Shown here: positions 7,634 to 16,605 of the stretch, in pieces
Layout: the number at the start of each line of letters is the position of its first letter
How positions within the stretch are numbered: the stretch's first letter is position 1
From: Paracoccaceae bacterium
GTDB lineage: Bacteria > Pseudomonadota > Alphaproteobacteria > Rhodobacterales > Rhodobacteraceae
Direction of reading: 5' to 3'
Assembly (NCBI GenBank): GCA_030066905.1
Contig: JASJAR010000007.1
Span: 62,001 to 126,000 of the forward strand
Length of the DNA: 64,000 nt
The notes under the pieces: model-generated
Told to the model about the DNA's origin: nothing
The model's input: the letters and a program-made list of their open reading frames with translations, nothing else
The model's database searches: none
Program-made: the position numbers and the translations under genes

Positions 7634-9874
7634 TCAACCGCTTTCCAGCGCGACCTGGGCGATGAGCGCCTGCCCCAATGCGAGCCCGCCGTCATTGGCC
7701 GGCACCCGCGTGTGGTGCAGAACGGGCACCGCGACCCCGTCCAGCGCGCCGACGACCAGGTCGAGAAGAAGCGCGTTCTGAAAGCAGCCTCCGGTGAGCG
7801 CGACGGCCTCCGCCGCCCCGGTCTCGACCAGACGGCGCGCCGCGCGCGCGAAGCTTCCTGCGAGGCCGGCATGAAACCGCATGGCAATTAGCCTTCGGTC
7901 CGTTCCGGCCGCAAGATCGGCGCCGAGGCCGGCCCAGAGCGCGGTGTCGTCCAACACGCCTTCGGCGGCCCCGACACCGAGCGGGTAGCCGTCGCCGACG
8001 TCCGGCCCCGCCGCCCTCGCCGCAGCTTCAAGCCACATCGCCGCCTCGCCTTCGAAGCTCTGCGCCCCGGAAAACCCAAGCGCGGCGGCCACCGCATCGA
8101 AGAGCCGGCCGGCGGAGGACGACATCGGGGCGTTGACCCCAGCCGATATCGCCTGGCGCAAAAGCGCCCTCGGGCGCTCAGCCAGAAGCTCATCGGCCGC
8201 CGCACTCAGACCGGCCAGATCGAGCCGGGCGAGGAGGTTGCGCCAGGGTTCGCGGTTCGCCGCATCGCCGCCGGGCAATGCTGCGGGGCGCAGCCAGGCG
8301 CGGCGTTCGAAGCCGGTATAATCGCCAAGGAGCACCTCTCCGCCCCAGACCGTGCCGTCGGCCCCGAGGCCGAGCCCGTCAAGGACGATCCCCGCCACCG
8401 GGCCGCCGTCGCGCGGCCAGCCGTTCTCGGCCAAACAGGCGCCGAGATGGGCGTGGTGATGCTGGACCCTGATGTGACGAAGTCCGGTGGCGGCCGCGTG
8501 CCGGGTCGAGCGGTAATCCGGGTGGAGATCGCTCGCCGCAGCCTCGGGGCGATGGTCGAACAGCGCGGCATAATCGGCGTCTGCCTTCTGGAACTCCTCC
8601 CAGGTCAGTGCGTCGTCGAGATCGCCCAGATGATGGGAGAGCAGCGCCGCCCCGTTCTTCGTCAGACAGATCGCGGACTTCAGATGCGCGCCATAGGCGA
8701 CGACGTCCGGCGCATCCTCGAACCCTTCGGGCAAGGGAAACGTGCCGGGCACCCGGCCGCGCGCCCGCCGCAGCACCATCGGCCCGTGCCGCGTGACGCG
8801 CTCGACGCTATCGTCGAGGCGCCGCGCGATCGGGCGATTATGATAGAGGATGCCATCGGCGATATGCCCGAGCCTGTCGCGGGCTTCGTCGTCGCCGATC
8901 ACCTGCGGCTCGCCTGAGAGGTTGCCCGAAGTCATTACCAGCGGTCGGCCGACGGCGCGCAGCAGGAGAAGATGAAGCGGGGTGTAAGGGAGCATCCATC
9001 CGAGCTCTGCCATACCCGGCGCGACGCTCTCGGGCAGGTCGGACGTCCCCCGCGCGATCAGGACGATGGGCGCGGCGGGGTCGCCGAGACGCGCGCGCTC
9101 TCCGGGCGTCGGTGCGCCGTGCCGGGCGATCATCTCCATGGTTCCCATCAGCGCCAGCGGCTTCGTGGGCCGCCGTTTGCGCTCCCGGAGCCGCGCGATG
9201 GCCGCCCCGCTCGTGGCATCGCAGGCGAGGTGAAACCCGCCGAGGCCCTTCAGGGCGACGATCTCGCCGGCCCCGAGGCGCCGCACCGCCTCGTCGAGCG
9301 GCGGCCCGGCGGGAGGCTCGAAGGCAAGCTGCGGACCGCAGGCCGGGCAGGCGATGGGCTGGGCGTGAAACCTCCGGTCGGCGGGGTTTTCGTATTCCGA
9401 ACGGCATTCGCTGCACATCGCGAAGCCGGCCATGGTGGTCTGGCCCCGGTCGTAGGGCAGACCCTGAAGGATCGTGAAGCGCGGACCGCAATTGGTGCAG
9501 TTGGTGAACGCGTAGCCCCGGCGCCGGCCCGGCGATGCGATCTCTTCCGCGCAATCGGCGCAGAGCGCCGCATCCGGCGTGACACGGGTCTCCGCACCGG
9601 CCGCGCCCGATCCGACGATCCGGAACCCGGAAAACGCGGGGCAATCCGCCTCCGCCATTTCGACCGCCTCGACCTCCGCCAAGGGCGGCGCCTCGTCGCG
9701 CAGGGCACGGACGAAGGCGTCGAGCCGGGCACCCGTTGCGCGGATCAGGACGCCCTCGGCGTCGTTGGATACCTCGCCGGCGATGGCGAACCGTTCTGCC
9801 AGTTGCCAGACGAAGGGCCGGAACCCGACACCCTGCACCTGCCCCCTCACCCGGATGCGATACCCCGCTGCCAT
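7634..9874 (-). CDS. hypF: HypF, carbamoyltransferase for hydrogenase maturation
   Basis: HypF makes the thiocarboxamide on HypE that becomes the cyanide ligands of the [NiFe] centre, using carbamoyl phosphate and ATP. The 746 residues show the full domain order: acylphosphatase (residues 1-90, [13 protein letters not shown]), paired zinc fingers ([20 protein letters not shown]), a YrdC-like domain, and a Kae1-like domain with [14 protein letters not shown]. It is encoded upstream of hupS on the same strand. The rest of the hyp genes are not in the window. Confidence 0.95.
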   Translation of the reverse strand: MAAGYRIRVRGQVQGVGFRPFVWQLAERFAIAGEVSNDAEGVLIRATGARLDAFVRALRDEAPPLAEVEAVEMAEADCPAFSGFRIVGSGAAGAETRVTPDAALCADCAEEIASPGRRRGYAFTNCTNCGPRFTILQGLPYDRGQTTMAGFAMCSECRSEYENPADRRFHAQPIACPACGPQLAFEPPAGPPLDEAVRRLGAGEIVALKGLGGFHLACDATSGAAIARLRERKRRPTKPLALMGTMEMIARHGAPTPGERARLGDPAAPIVLIARGTSDLPESVAPGMAELGWMLPYTPLHLLLLRAVGRPLVMTSGNLSGEPQVIGDDEARDRLGHIADGILYHNRPIARRLDDSVERVTRHGPMVLRRARGRVPGTFPLPEGFEDAPDVVAYGAHLKSAICLTKNGAALLSHHLGDLDDALTWEEFQKADADYAALFDHRPEAAASDLHPDYRSTRHAAATGLRHIRVQHHHAHLGACLAENGWPRDGGPVAGIVLDGLGLGADGTVWGGEVLLGDYTGFERRAWLRPAALPGGDAANREPWRNLLARLDLAGLSAAADELLAERPRALLRQAISAGVNAPMSSSAGRLFDAVAAALGFSGAQSFEGEAAMWLEAAARAAGPDVGDGYPLGVGAAEGVLDDTALWAGLGADLAAGTDRRLIAMRFHAGLAGSFARAARRLVETGAAEAVALTGGCFQNALLLDLVVGALDGVAVPVLHHTRVPANDGGLALGQALIAQVALESG

Positions 9875-9957
9875 TACGGCATCTTGCCGGAGTGCCGGAA
9901 AACCGCAAGCGCGTGTGCGCTGGCCGGCCGGTCGGGTTTCGCCTTGCGTAGAGACTT

Positions 9958-10047
9958 TGGCGGAGAGACAGGGATTCGAACCCTGGAGACGGTTTCCCGC
10001 CTACACGCGTTCCAGGCGTGCGCCTTCGACCACTCGGCCACCTCTCC
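9958..10047 (-). tRNA. tRNA-Ser (GGA)
   Basis: The minus strand folds as a class II tRNA. The acceptor stem GGAGAGG pairs with TCTCTCC, the anticodon arm is CACGC-CTGGAAC-GCGTG with anticodon GGA, there is a long variable arm, and the T arm contains GGTTCGAATCC. A genomically encoded CCA ends at 9958. It reads UCC and UCU serine codons. Confidence 0.95.
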
Positions 10048-10091
10048 GGCAGGCCGGGTCTAATGGCAAACGCCCTCCCCGTGCAAGGCCC

Positions 10092-10943
10092 TCAGAAAAT
10101 GCGGAAGCTTGCAACGAAGGGCAGATGGTCCGACACCTCGCGCTTGAACGTGTCGCGTCCCATGCCGGGCGGGTTGCCGTTGTTGTTCATCGTCCAGTGC
10201 ATCGGGAAGAGGCGGAGCGAGCCGCGGATATAGGCCTTCGAATAGGTCCGCGAGATCGCAAAACCGTCCAGAAGGTTCGCCCGGCCGCGTTTCTGGATAT
10301 GCGACCACCGCTCCTGAAGGTCCCAGGACGAGATGAAATCCATCAGGTCGTCGCCGCCGAGGTGATGGAAGTTCGACACGTCCTGGCCCGGGATCATGTT
10401 GAAATCCCCCAGAAGCAGGATCGCGTCGGTCATGTATCCCGGCGTTGCACGCAGGTCCGCGATGTAATTGCCGATGGCGATGCATTGCGTGTCGCGGCGG
10501 GCCTGGTCGGCGGCGTCGCGGCCCGATTTGAGATGCACCCCGATGATCGTCGCCCGGAAACGGCCGATCACGAGGTCGACCGCGATGGCCCTGCGGCCGC
10601 CGTCGTAATCGCCCTCGGACCCCTCGACGAAGCGCGCATTGGAAAGCTCGATCACCGCTTTGTGAAGAAACCCGATATGGAGCGGGCTGACCGGCTGGGG
10701 GAGGATCGTGACCTCGTAATCGAGCCCGTACTCATCGCGCAACAGCTCCGCCAGCCGGTCGATATGGCTCAAGGGCGAGACTTCCACGAGGGTGACGATC
10801 TCGGCATCGAGCAGAGCCAGCCCCTCCGCCTGGTTCAGGGCGCGGTTGCTGTCGGGCGGAATGCCGCTGCCGGGTTCGAAGAGGTTGAAGCCCGCGAGGT
10901 TCCAGACCGCGACGCGGATGATGGAATGGGAAAACGCGACCAT
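10092..10943 (-). CDS. Endonuclease/exonuclease/phosphatase-family protein
   Basis: The 283 residues follow the EEP fold. An N-terminal VAVWNLAGFN is followed by an acidic residue in VTLVEV, then GVHLKSG, the catalytic LLLGDFNMI motif, and a terminal VSDHLPFVASF with the metal-binding aspartate and general-base histidine. No signal peptide is seen, so it is probably cytoplasmic. Members of this family cleave DNA, RNA or phosphoesters, and the substrate cannot be read from sequence. It lies between tRNA-Ser and cysK and has its own promoter space. Confidence 0.85.
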   Translation of the reverse strand: MVAFSHSIIRVAVWNLAGFNLFEPGSGIPPDSNRALNQAEGLALLDAEIVTLVEVSPLSHIDRLAELLRDEYGLDYEVTILPQPVSPLHIGFLHKAVIELSNARFVEGSEGDYDGGRRAIAVDLVIGRFRATIIGVHLKSGRDAADQARRDTQCIAIGNYIADLRATPGYMTDAILLLGDFNMIPGQDVSNFHHLGGDDLMDFISSWDLQERWSHIQKRGRANLLDGFAISRTYSKAYIRGSLRLFPMHWTMNNNGNPPGMGRDTFKREVSDHLPFVASFRIF

Positions 10944-11031
10944 GGGAGAATGCCTTTCGCCGGAAATGCCGGAAAGACTACCTCAGGTCGGCGGCCGGAC
11001 CGAGCTCAATCTCCCCCGCATGGCCAGGGGC

Positions 11032-11089
11032 TTCATCTTGGCAAAAAGTACCGCGAGGGGCCGCCGGAGGCGGCGGGGGCAACGCCCCC
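11032..11089 (-). repeat. Dispersed intergenic repeat, family A copy 1
   Basis: Between cysK and the EEP gene, the minus strand reads GGGGGCGTTGCCCCC, then a variable GC segment, then a CCTCGCGGTAC element followed by TTTTTGCCAAGATGAAG. The same order is found at 16523-16582 and 25411-25465. The first part can form a six-base-pair hairpin and may act as a terminator for the adjacent gene. Confidence 0.8.
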
Positions 11090-12126
11090 TACTCCACATC
11101 CTCGAAGACCTTCGGCAGGATACGGCCCGCCCCGTCGAGCCAGGTCGGCACCGGCAGCTCCTTCGACCGCAGGAACTCGGGGTTGTAGAGCTTCGACTGA
11201 TACCGCGTGCCGAAGTCGCAGAGGATCGTGACGATTGTCTTGCCCTGCCCGATGTCGGCGGCAAGGCGCACGGCGCCGGCGATGTTGATGCCCGACGATC
11301 CGCCGAGGCAGAGCCCCTCGTGCTCGAGAAGGTCGAAGACGATGGGCAGCGCCTCGCTGTCGGGGATCGTGTAGGCGAAATCGGGGGTGAAGCCCTCGAG
11401 ATTGGCCGTGATCCGCCCCTGCCCGATACCCTCGGTGATCGAATTGCCTTCCGCCTTTGCCGTGCCGGTGTTGTAGATCGAGGCGATGGCCGAGCCTTCG
11501 GGGTCGGCAAGCGCGATCTTCACCCCTTTGGCTTGCAGCGCCATGCCCACCCCAGCGAGCGTCCCGCCGGTGCCGACGGCGGAGACGAAGCCGTCGACCC
11601 GGCCGCCGGTCTGCTCCCAGATTTCCGGCCCCGTCCCGTCGATATGCGCCTGCCGGTTGGCGATATTGTCGAACTGGTTCGCCCAGACCGCGCCGTTCGG
11701 CTCCGACTGCGCCAGCCGCTCGGCCAGCCGACGGGAATAGTGCACGTAATTGTTGGGGTTCTTGTAGGGCACGGCCGGGACCTGGACGAGCTCGGCGCCC
11801 GCCACCCGCAGCATGTCCTTTTTTTCCTGGGACTGGGTCTCGGGAATGACGATCACGGTCTTGAACCCCATCGAGGCTCCGACGAGGGCCAGTCCGATCC
11901 CGGTATTGCCCGCCGTGCCCTCCACGATGGTGCCGCCGGGCCGCAGCAGGCCCTTCTCGACGGCATCGCGGATGATCCAGAGCGCGGCGCGGTCTTTCAC
12001 CGACTGGCCGGGATTCATGAACTCGGCCTTGCCGTAGATCTCGCAGCCCGTCGCCTCGGAGGCCGCCCGGAGGCGGATCAGTGGCGTGTTGCCGACGGCG
12101 TCGGCGAGATCGGAATTCACCCGCAT
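11089..12126 (-). CDS. cysK: Cysteine synthase A (O-acetylserine sulfhydrylase)
   Basis: This PLP enzyme makes cysteine from O-acetylserine and sulfide. Visible motifs are NPGQSVKDRA with the PLP lysine K44, the substrate loop EGTAGNTG (residues 69-76), and the phosphate-binding GTGGTLAG. At 345 residues it is slightly longer than many CysK proteins because of a C-terminal extension. It is last in the run phrB-cfa-trgA-trgB-cysK. In Rhodobacter sphaeroides a trgAB-cysK locus contributes to tellurite resistance, so a role in thiol-based detoxification as well as cysteine supply is plausible. Confidence 0.93.
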   Translation of the reverse strand: MRVNSDLADAVGNTPLIRLRAASEATGCEIYGKAEFMNPGQSVKDRAALWIIRDAVEKGLLRPGGTIVEGTAGNTGIGLALVGASMGFKTVIVIPETQSQEKKDMLRVAGAELVQVPAVPYKNPNNYVHYSRRLAERLAQSEPNGAVWANQFDNIANRQAHIDGTGPEIWEQTGGRVDGFVSAVGTGGTLAGVGMALQAKGVKIALADPEGSAIASIYNTGTAKAEGNSITEGIGQGRITANLEGFTPDFAYTIPDSEALPIVFDLLEHEGLCLGGSSGINIAGAVRLAADIGQGKTIVTILCDFGTRYQSKLYNPEFLRSKELPVPTWLDGAGRILPKVFEDVE

Positions 12127-12181
12127 GGACCTGTCCCTCGCTGAGATGCGCCGTGCCTTCTAGGCCGTCGCCCCCCCGAAC

Positions 12182-13300
12182 TCAATGGCCGCCCGCCGCC
12201 CCGAGGCGCGCACGATTGGCGGCGGTCCAGAACAGAAGATAGGCCAGCGGCAGGACGTTGGCCTCGCCGGTGTCGAGCAGCGACAGCGCGGTGTCGAGCT
12301 TCAGGACATGGGTTAGAATGTCCTCGCCCTCATGGGCCTGGCCGCCGGACCGGGTCCGGTAGTCCGCCAATGCGGTGAGCCCGACATAGAGATGGAAGAA
12401 CTCCGCCGTCGCCCCGGGGCTCGGATAGCCGCCGGGCACCGGCACGAGCCTGTCGATCTTCAGCGCTGCCTCCTCCATCGCCTCCCGCCGGCCGCACTCC
12501 TCGGGGCTCTCGCCGGGGTCGATCAGCCCGGCAATAGGTTCGAGCGTCCAGGGGTGCCGGTCGCCGCGCCGGAAAGGACCGGTGCGGAATTGCTCGACAA
12601 GCACGACCTCATCACGGACCGGATCGTAGGGCAGAAGGAGCGTCGCGTCGGTGGACAAGAACACCTCGCGAACGACATCTTCAACGCCGCCGTCGAAACG
12701 GCGATGGGCCAGATGAAGCTCATCGACCATGAAAAAGCCGCTGTGGCGCAGAACCGTTCGGTCGAGCGTCACGCCCTTGCGGCCGGTGCCGTTTCGGACC
12801 GCACCGGGCGCGCTTTGCGTCACCGCCCGGCGGGTCGAGGCCGCCCGCGCCAGAAGCATCGGGAAGCGCCGCGCCATGTCCCCCGGCGGTGTTTCGGGAT
12901 AGTGCCGCATGGCCTCGGCGGCGGCGATCTCGACCGCAGGCCCCCAGGCCGCGACCCAGGCCGCGAGGTCCCATGGCTCGGCCTTCGTCTCGACAGCCGG
13001 AGGCCAGTAGACCTCGGCCCGGGCCCCCGACACCAGGGTCACGGACCTGCGGCTGTACCCGAAAGCGCTTTCGTACCAGTCGAGACGCGCGAGGTCTTCG
13101 CCCGCGGCATGAAGTACGAGCCCCTCCGCGAGGCCCCCCTCGGCGCCGACGAGGACCGGGAAGTCCCCGGTCGCGGCATCGAGATGGACGGCGTGATCGG
13201 CCAGCGCATCGGCCCGCGCTTCCCAACGGCCATGGCCGAGGACCGTCGTGAGTTGCCCCGGGTCGCGCAGCGTCCCGTAAAGAAAAAGGTCGCGCGCCAC
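12182..13300 (-). CDS. trgB: TrgB-like: gamma-glutamylcyclotransferase-like domain fused to Nudix ADP-ribose pyrophosphatase
   Basis: Residues 1-115 look like an AIG2/GGCT domain (LFLYGTLRDPGQL). Residues 190-372 contain the Nudix box in GLIDPGE plus REAMEEAAL, the signature of ADP-ribose pyrophosphatases. The start is GTG 13300, one base after the trgA stop. The gene sits between trgA and cysK as in the Rhodobacter sphaeroides tellurite-resistance locus, which supports the name TrgB. Hydrolysis of ADP-ribose or another nucleoside diphosphate is inferred from the Nudix box; the role of the first domain is unknown. Confidence 0.85.
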   Translation of the reverse strand: MARDLFLYGTLRDPGQLTTVLGHGRWEARADALADHAVHLDAATGDFPVLVGAEGGLAEGLVLHAAGEDLARLDWYESAFGYSRRSVTLVSGARAEVYWPPAVETKAEPWDLAAWVAAWGPAVEIAAAEAMRHYPETPPGDMARRFPMLLARAASTRRAVTQSAPGAVRNGTGRKGVTLDRTVLRHSGFFMVDELHLAHRRFDGGVEDVVREVFLSTDATLLLPYDPVRDEVVLVEQFRTGPFRRGDRHPWTLEPIAGLIDPGESPEECGRREAMEEAALKIDRLVPVPGGYPSPGATAEFFHLYVGLTALADYRTRSGGQAHEGEDILTHVLKLDTALSLLDTGEANVLPLAYLLFWTAANRARLGAAGGH

Positions 13301-13301
13301 C

Positions 13302-13742
13302 TCAGGACCAGCGCGAGGCCGCGCTTTCGGTCATCACAGCGCAGATCAGCGTGCCGAGGAGCATCGCGCCGATGATCTGCGGCGTCGCCACGAGGCGCCC
13401 GTACTCGAGGGCCAGAACCGCCATGTCCTGCAACGCCTCGATCGGTCCGTCGTAGAGAAGCCGCGTGGCCCGGTCGAGCATCTCGTCGCCCGACCAGATC
13501 ACCAGACACCAGAAGACCACCGCAACCGTCGTCGTCGAGGCATGGCCGATTGTCGCCACGATCCCGTCGCCGGCATTGCGCCCCACCATCGTCCAGCCGA
13601 GCACGAACCCGACGGCGGCATTGACCGGCTGAAGCAGCGGCGTCGGCGTGCCTTCGGGGAGCAACGGCGGGATCAGGCCCGAAACGAGCCAGATGAGGAT
13701 TCCGAATGTCGCGGCACCAAGAAGCTTTCCCGCGGTGGGCAT
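13302..13742 (-). CDS. trgA: TrgA-like membrane protein
   Basis: The 146-residue protein has about three or four hydrophobic spans, starting LLGAATFGILIWLVSGLIPP and including VNAAVGFVLGWTMVG, and no catalytic motif. It lies two bases downstream of cfa and one base upstream of trgB. Its size and position match TrgA of the Rhodobacter tellurite-resistance operon. ATG 13742 is preferred over the longer frame because it follows cfa directly and gives a family-like N-terminus. Function beyond tellurite resistance is unknown. Confidence 0.82.
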   Translation of the reverse strand: MPTAGKLLGAATFGILIWLVSGLIPPLLPEGTPTPLLQPVNAAVGFVLGWTMVGRNAGDGIVATIGHASTTTVAVVFWCLVIWSGDEMLDRATRLLYDGPIEALQDMAVLALEYGRLVATPQIIGAMLLGTLICAVMTESAASRWS

Positions 13743-13744
13743 GT

Positions 13745-14956
13745 TCAGGCCGGCCTTTTCACCGTGATCTGCGTCACATCGCAGGTTCCGCTCGAAAAGG
13801 TGGCCGCGCAAGAGGTGAGGTAGAAATTCCACATTCTGCGGAAGCGATCGTCGAATCCGAGCAACGATACCTCCTCCCAGCGGCGATTGAACGTCTCGTG
13901 CCAGCGCCTCAGCGTCTGGGAGTAGCTGTCGCCGAACTCGACGGAGCGGGCGACGCTGAGGCCCGCCTTCTCGATCTCCGCGCGCAGAACCTTCGGCGAG
14001 GGCAGCATGCCGCCGGGGAAAATGTACTTCTGGATGAAGTCGACCCCCTTGCGGTAGGCCTCCCAGCGCCGGTCCTGGACGGTGATGATCTGGAACGTGC
14101 CCGCCGCGCCGGGGTTCAGCCGCTCGCGGACGGTCTCGAAATAGACCGGCCAGTACTTCTCGCCCACCGCCTCGAACATCTCGATCGACGCGATGCCGTC
14201 GTAATGGCCGCGCTCGTCGCGGTAATCCTGAAGCTTGATCTCGACGCGGTCCGACAGCCCCTCCCGGGCCATCCGGGCGCGGGCGAAATCGTGCTGTTCG
14301 CGCGATATCGTGAGGCCGGTGACCTTCAGCCCCCGTTTCTTCGCGGCATATTCGGCAAACCCGCCCCAGCCGCAGCCGATCTCGAGGATGTGGTCGCCGG
14401 GCCGTGCCCCCATCTCGTCGACCATCGAGGCGTATTTCTCGGTCTGGGCGGCTTCGAGGCTCTCCTGTCCGGTGCGGAAGAGCGCCGAGGAATAGGTCAT
14501 CGTGTCGTCGAGCCAGAGCCCGTAGAAGTCGTTGCCGAGGTCGTAATGGTGCGAGATGTTCTTCTTCGCCTGGCGCTTGGAGTTCGATTGCAGCCAGAAC
14601 CGGAACCGTTCATAGGCGCGGACCAGACCGATGCCGGGAAACCCGTCATAGATCGCGTCATTGTCCTCGTGGACGAAATCCATGAAGGCCTGAAGGTCCG
14701 GCGTCGACCAGGCGCCGTCGAGATAGGCTTCGGAAAACCCCAGATCGCCCTCGCGGAGCAGCCGGGCGAAGACATCCTCATCATGGATCGCCACCGCCGC
14801 CACGGGCCCGGGCTTGGGGCCTTCGGCGCGGAAGACGCGGCCGTCGGGCAGCGCGAGGTCGAGCCGGCCGTGCTCGATGGCCTGCATCATCGAAAACACC
14901 TGCGCGAAGTAGCGCGGCAGGTGCTCCTGCCCCTCGACGGACGTCAGTATTGTCAT
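13745..14956 (-). CDS. cfa: Cyclopropane-fatty-acyl-phospholipid synthase family methyltransferase
   Basis: The 403-residue enzyme uses S-adenosylmethionine to modify unsaturated acyl chains of membrane lipids. It has the AdoMet site ILEIGCGWGGFAEYAA and the family motifs SHHYDLGNDFYGLWLDD near residue 130 and FRRMWNFYLTSCAATF near the C-terminus. It follows phrB by 100 bases and precedes trgA by two. In Rhodobacter sphaeroides photolyase and cfa genes are adjacent and belong to the singlet-oxygen response; I did not find a convincing RpoE-type promoter here. Confidence 0.92.
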   Translation of the reverse strand: MTILTSVEGQEHLPRYFAQVFSMMQAIEHGRLDLALPDGRVFRAEGPKPGPVAAVAIHDEDVFARLLREGDLGFSEAYLDGAWSTPDLQAFMDFVHEDNDAIYDGFPGIGLVRAYERFRFWLQSNSKRQAKKNISHHYDLGNDFYGLWLDDTMTYSSALFRTGQESLEAAQTEKYASMVDEMGARPGDHILEIGCGWGGFAEYAAKKRGLKVTGLTISREQHDFARARMAREGLSDRVEIKLQDYRDERGHYDGIASIEMFEAVGEKYWPVYFETVRERLNPGAAGTFQIITVQDRRWEAYRKGVDFIQKYIFPGGMLPSPKVLRAEIEKAGLSVARSVEFGDSYSQTLRRWHETFNRRWEEVSLLGFDDRFRRMWNFYLTSCAATFSSGTCDVTQITVKRPA

Positions 14957-15056
14957 GGTTCATCCCCTGTCGTTCGGCCACGCTAGCCGCGCGCTTCGGC
15001 GCTCACAAGCGGTTTTGCCTTATCTGGTACGGGGTTGGGCGGCAGCCGGACCAGTC

Positions 15057-16475
15057 TCAGAAGTCACGGGTTTCGTAGGCCGCAAGCGCCCGCTCGCGCC
15101 CCTCCTTCGCTCCGACGATCGGCGCGGGATAGGCATCCTCGGCCGCCATAGCCCAGCTTTCGGGGATCGCCGCGAAGTAATCGCGCGCGGTTTTCGGCGG
15201 ATCGTCCTGCCCCTCGGCGATCCAGCGCCCGGTATAGATGCCCTCGGGGTCGAACTTCTCGATCTGGGTTTCGGGGTTGAAGACGCGGAAGTAGGGTGTG
15301 GCGTCGGGCCCGGAACCCGCCGACCATTGCCAGCCCATCGCGTTCGAGGCCGGGTCCCAGTCGACGAGGCAATCGGCGAACCAGGAAAGCCCGATCTTCC
15401 AGTGGCACATCAGGTGCTTTGTCAGATAGCTCGCCACGATCATCCGCGCCCGGTTATGCATCCGCCCGGTGACATACATCTCGCGCATGCCGGCATCGAC
15501 GAAGGCCATCCCCGTCCGGCCCCGTTTCCAGGCTTTGACCTCCGCCTTGCGCGCGTCCTCGTTCCAGGGAAATCCGTCCCATTCCTCGCGCCAGTTGCCG
15601 CTGACGATGCGCGGGGTGTGCCAGGCGAGATGATAGGCGAATTCGCGCCAGACGAGTTCTTTGAGGAAGATCTCCGCCCCCGCCTTGCCCTCCTCCATCG
15701 CGCGGCGGCCCGCATGCCAGCAACTTCGTGGGCCGATCTCGCCCCAGGCGAGGTTTTCGCTGAGGCCGGAGGTGCCGTCTTCGGCGACCCGGTCGCGGGC
15801 CTCGGCGTAATCGGCCACCTTGTCGCGGATGAAGGTGGCAAGCCGGGCCTGCGCCGCGGCCTCGCCGACATGAAGATGAGGTTCGACGACCGCCGCGCCC
15901 CGGACCATCGCGCGGTCGAGCCCCCAATCGGCGGGGTCGTCCGAGGCGGGCCAGTTCTTCGGTGTCGCAAGGGTCTTCGGGGCGGAACCGGCCTCCGGCA
16001 CATCGCGGCCGCGCACGGATTTCCAGAACGGGGTGTAGACCTTGTAGAACCCGCCAGTGCCGGTTTCGGCCGTCCAGGGCTCGAAGAGAAGGTGCCCCGC
16101 AACGCTTTTCGCATCGACCCCGTCGTCGGTGAGCCCGGCCTTGACCGCCTTGTCCCGGGCGACCTGATCGGGGTCGTAGGCGCGGCCCCAGCGCACGGTG
16201 TCCGCGCCGGTTTCCTCGACCAGGGCCCGCAAAACGTCGAGCGCGGCGCCGCGCCGGAAGACGAGCCGCGAGCCGATGCCCTCCAATCTTTCCGCGAATT
16301 CCCGCGCGCCGAGCCAGAAGCGCCAGAGCGGGGCGGCCCCGTAGGTCTCAAAGACCTCGTCGATGAGGAAGACCGGGACGACCGGGCGCCCTGTCTCGGC
16401 GATGTCGGTGAGGACTGGGTTGTCGGTCAGCCGCAGGTCCTTGCGGACCCACCAGAGGATGGGTTTGTCGGTCAT
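15057..16475 (-). CDS. phrB: Deoxyribodipyrimidine photolyase
   Basis: This light-driven enzyme splits cyclobutane pyrimidine dimers with FADH-. The 472 residues start with the antenna-domain signature LWWVRKDLRLTDNPVL. The C-terminal half carries the FAD-binding block, including GMAFVDAGMREMYVTGRMHN and DWDPASNAMGWQW, with the expected tryptophans. It is the first gene of the phrB-cfa-trgA-trgB-cysK run on the minus strand. Class I photolyase is more likely than cryptochrome given the conserved C-terminal block. Confidence 0.93.
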   Translation of the reverse strand: MTDKPILWWVRKDLRLTDNPVLTDIAETGRPVVPVFLIDEVFETYGAAPLWRFWLGAREFAERLEGIGSRLVFRRGAALDVLRALVEETGADTVRWGRAYDPDQVARDKAVKAGLTDDGVDAKSVAGHLLFEPWTAETGTGGFYKVYTPFWKSVRGRDVPEAGSAPKTLATPKNWPASDDPADWGLDRAMVRGAAVVEPHLHVGEAAAQARLATFIRDKVADYAEARDRVAEDGTSGLSENLAWGEIGPRSCWHAGRRAMEEGKAGAEIFLKELVWREFAYHLAWHTPRIVSGNWREEWDGFPWNEDARKAEVKAWKRGRTGMAFVDAGMREMYVTGRMHNRARMIVASYLTKHLMCHWKIGLSWFADCLVDWDPASNAMGWQWSAGSGPDATPYFRVFNPETQIEKFDPEGIYTGRWIAEGQDDPPKTARDYFAAIPESWAMAAEDAYPAPIVGAKEGRERALAAYETRDF

Positions 16476-16522
16476 GGTTTCGCCGAACCTAGAGCGGCGT
16501 GGCGGCGGTCAAGGCGGCGGTT

Positions 16523-16582
16523 GGGGGCGCTGCCCCCGGCCCATCCGGGCCTCCCCCGCGGTATTTTCCGCCAAGATGAAGA
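16523..16582 (+). repeat. Dispersed intergenic repeat, family A copy 2
   Basis: Starts GGGGGCGCTGCCCCC, followed by a short variable GC spacer, CTCCCCCGCGGTATTTT, then CGCCAAGATGAAG. It lies between acuI and phrB. Compare 11032-11089 (inverted) and 25411-25465. Confidence 0.85.
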
Positions 16583-16605
16583 GGAGCCGGCGGCGGATTT
16601 CCCGG

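Noticed and set aside
14957-15056. Possible RpoE-type promoter upstream of cfa
   Set aside because: TGGTCC and TAAGG elements exist on the minus strand, but the spacing is about 25 bases, not the roughly 18 expected, so the match is not convincing.
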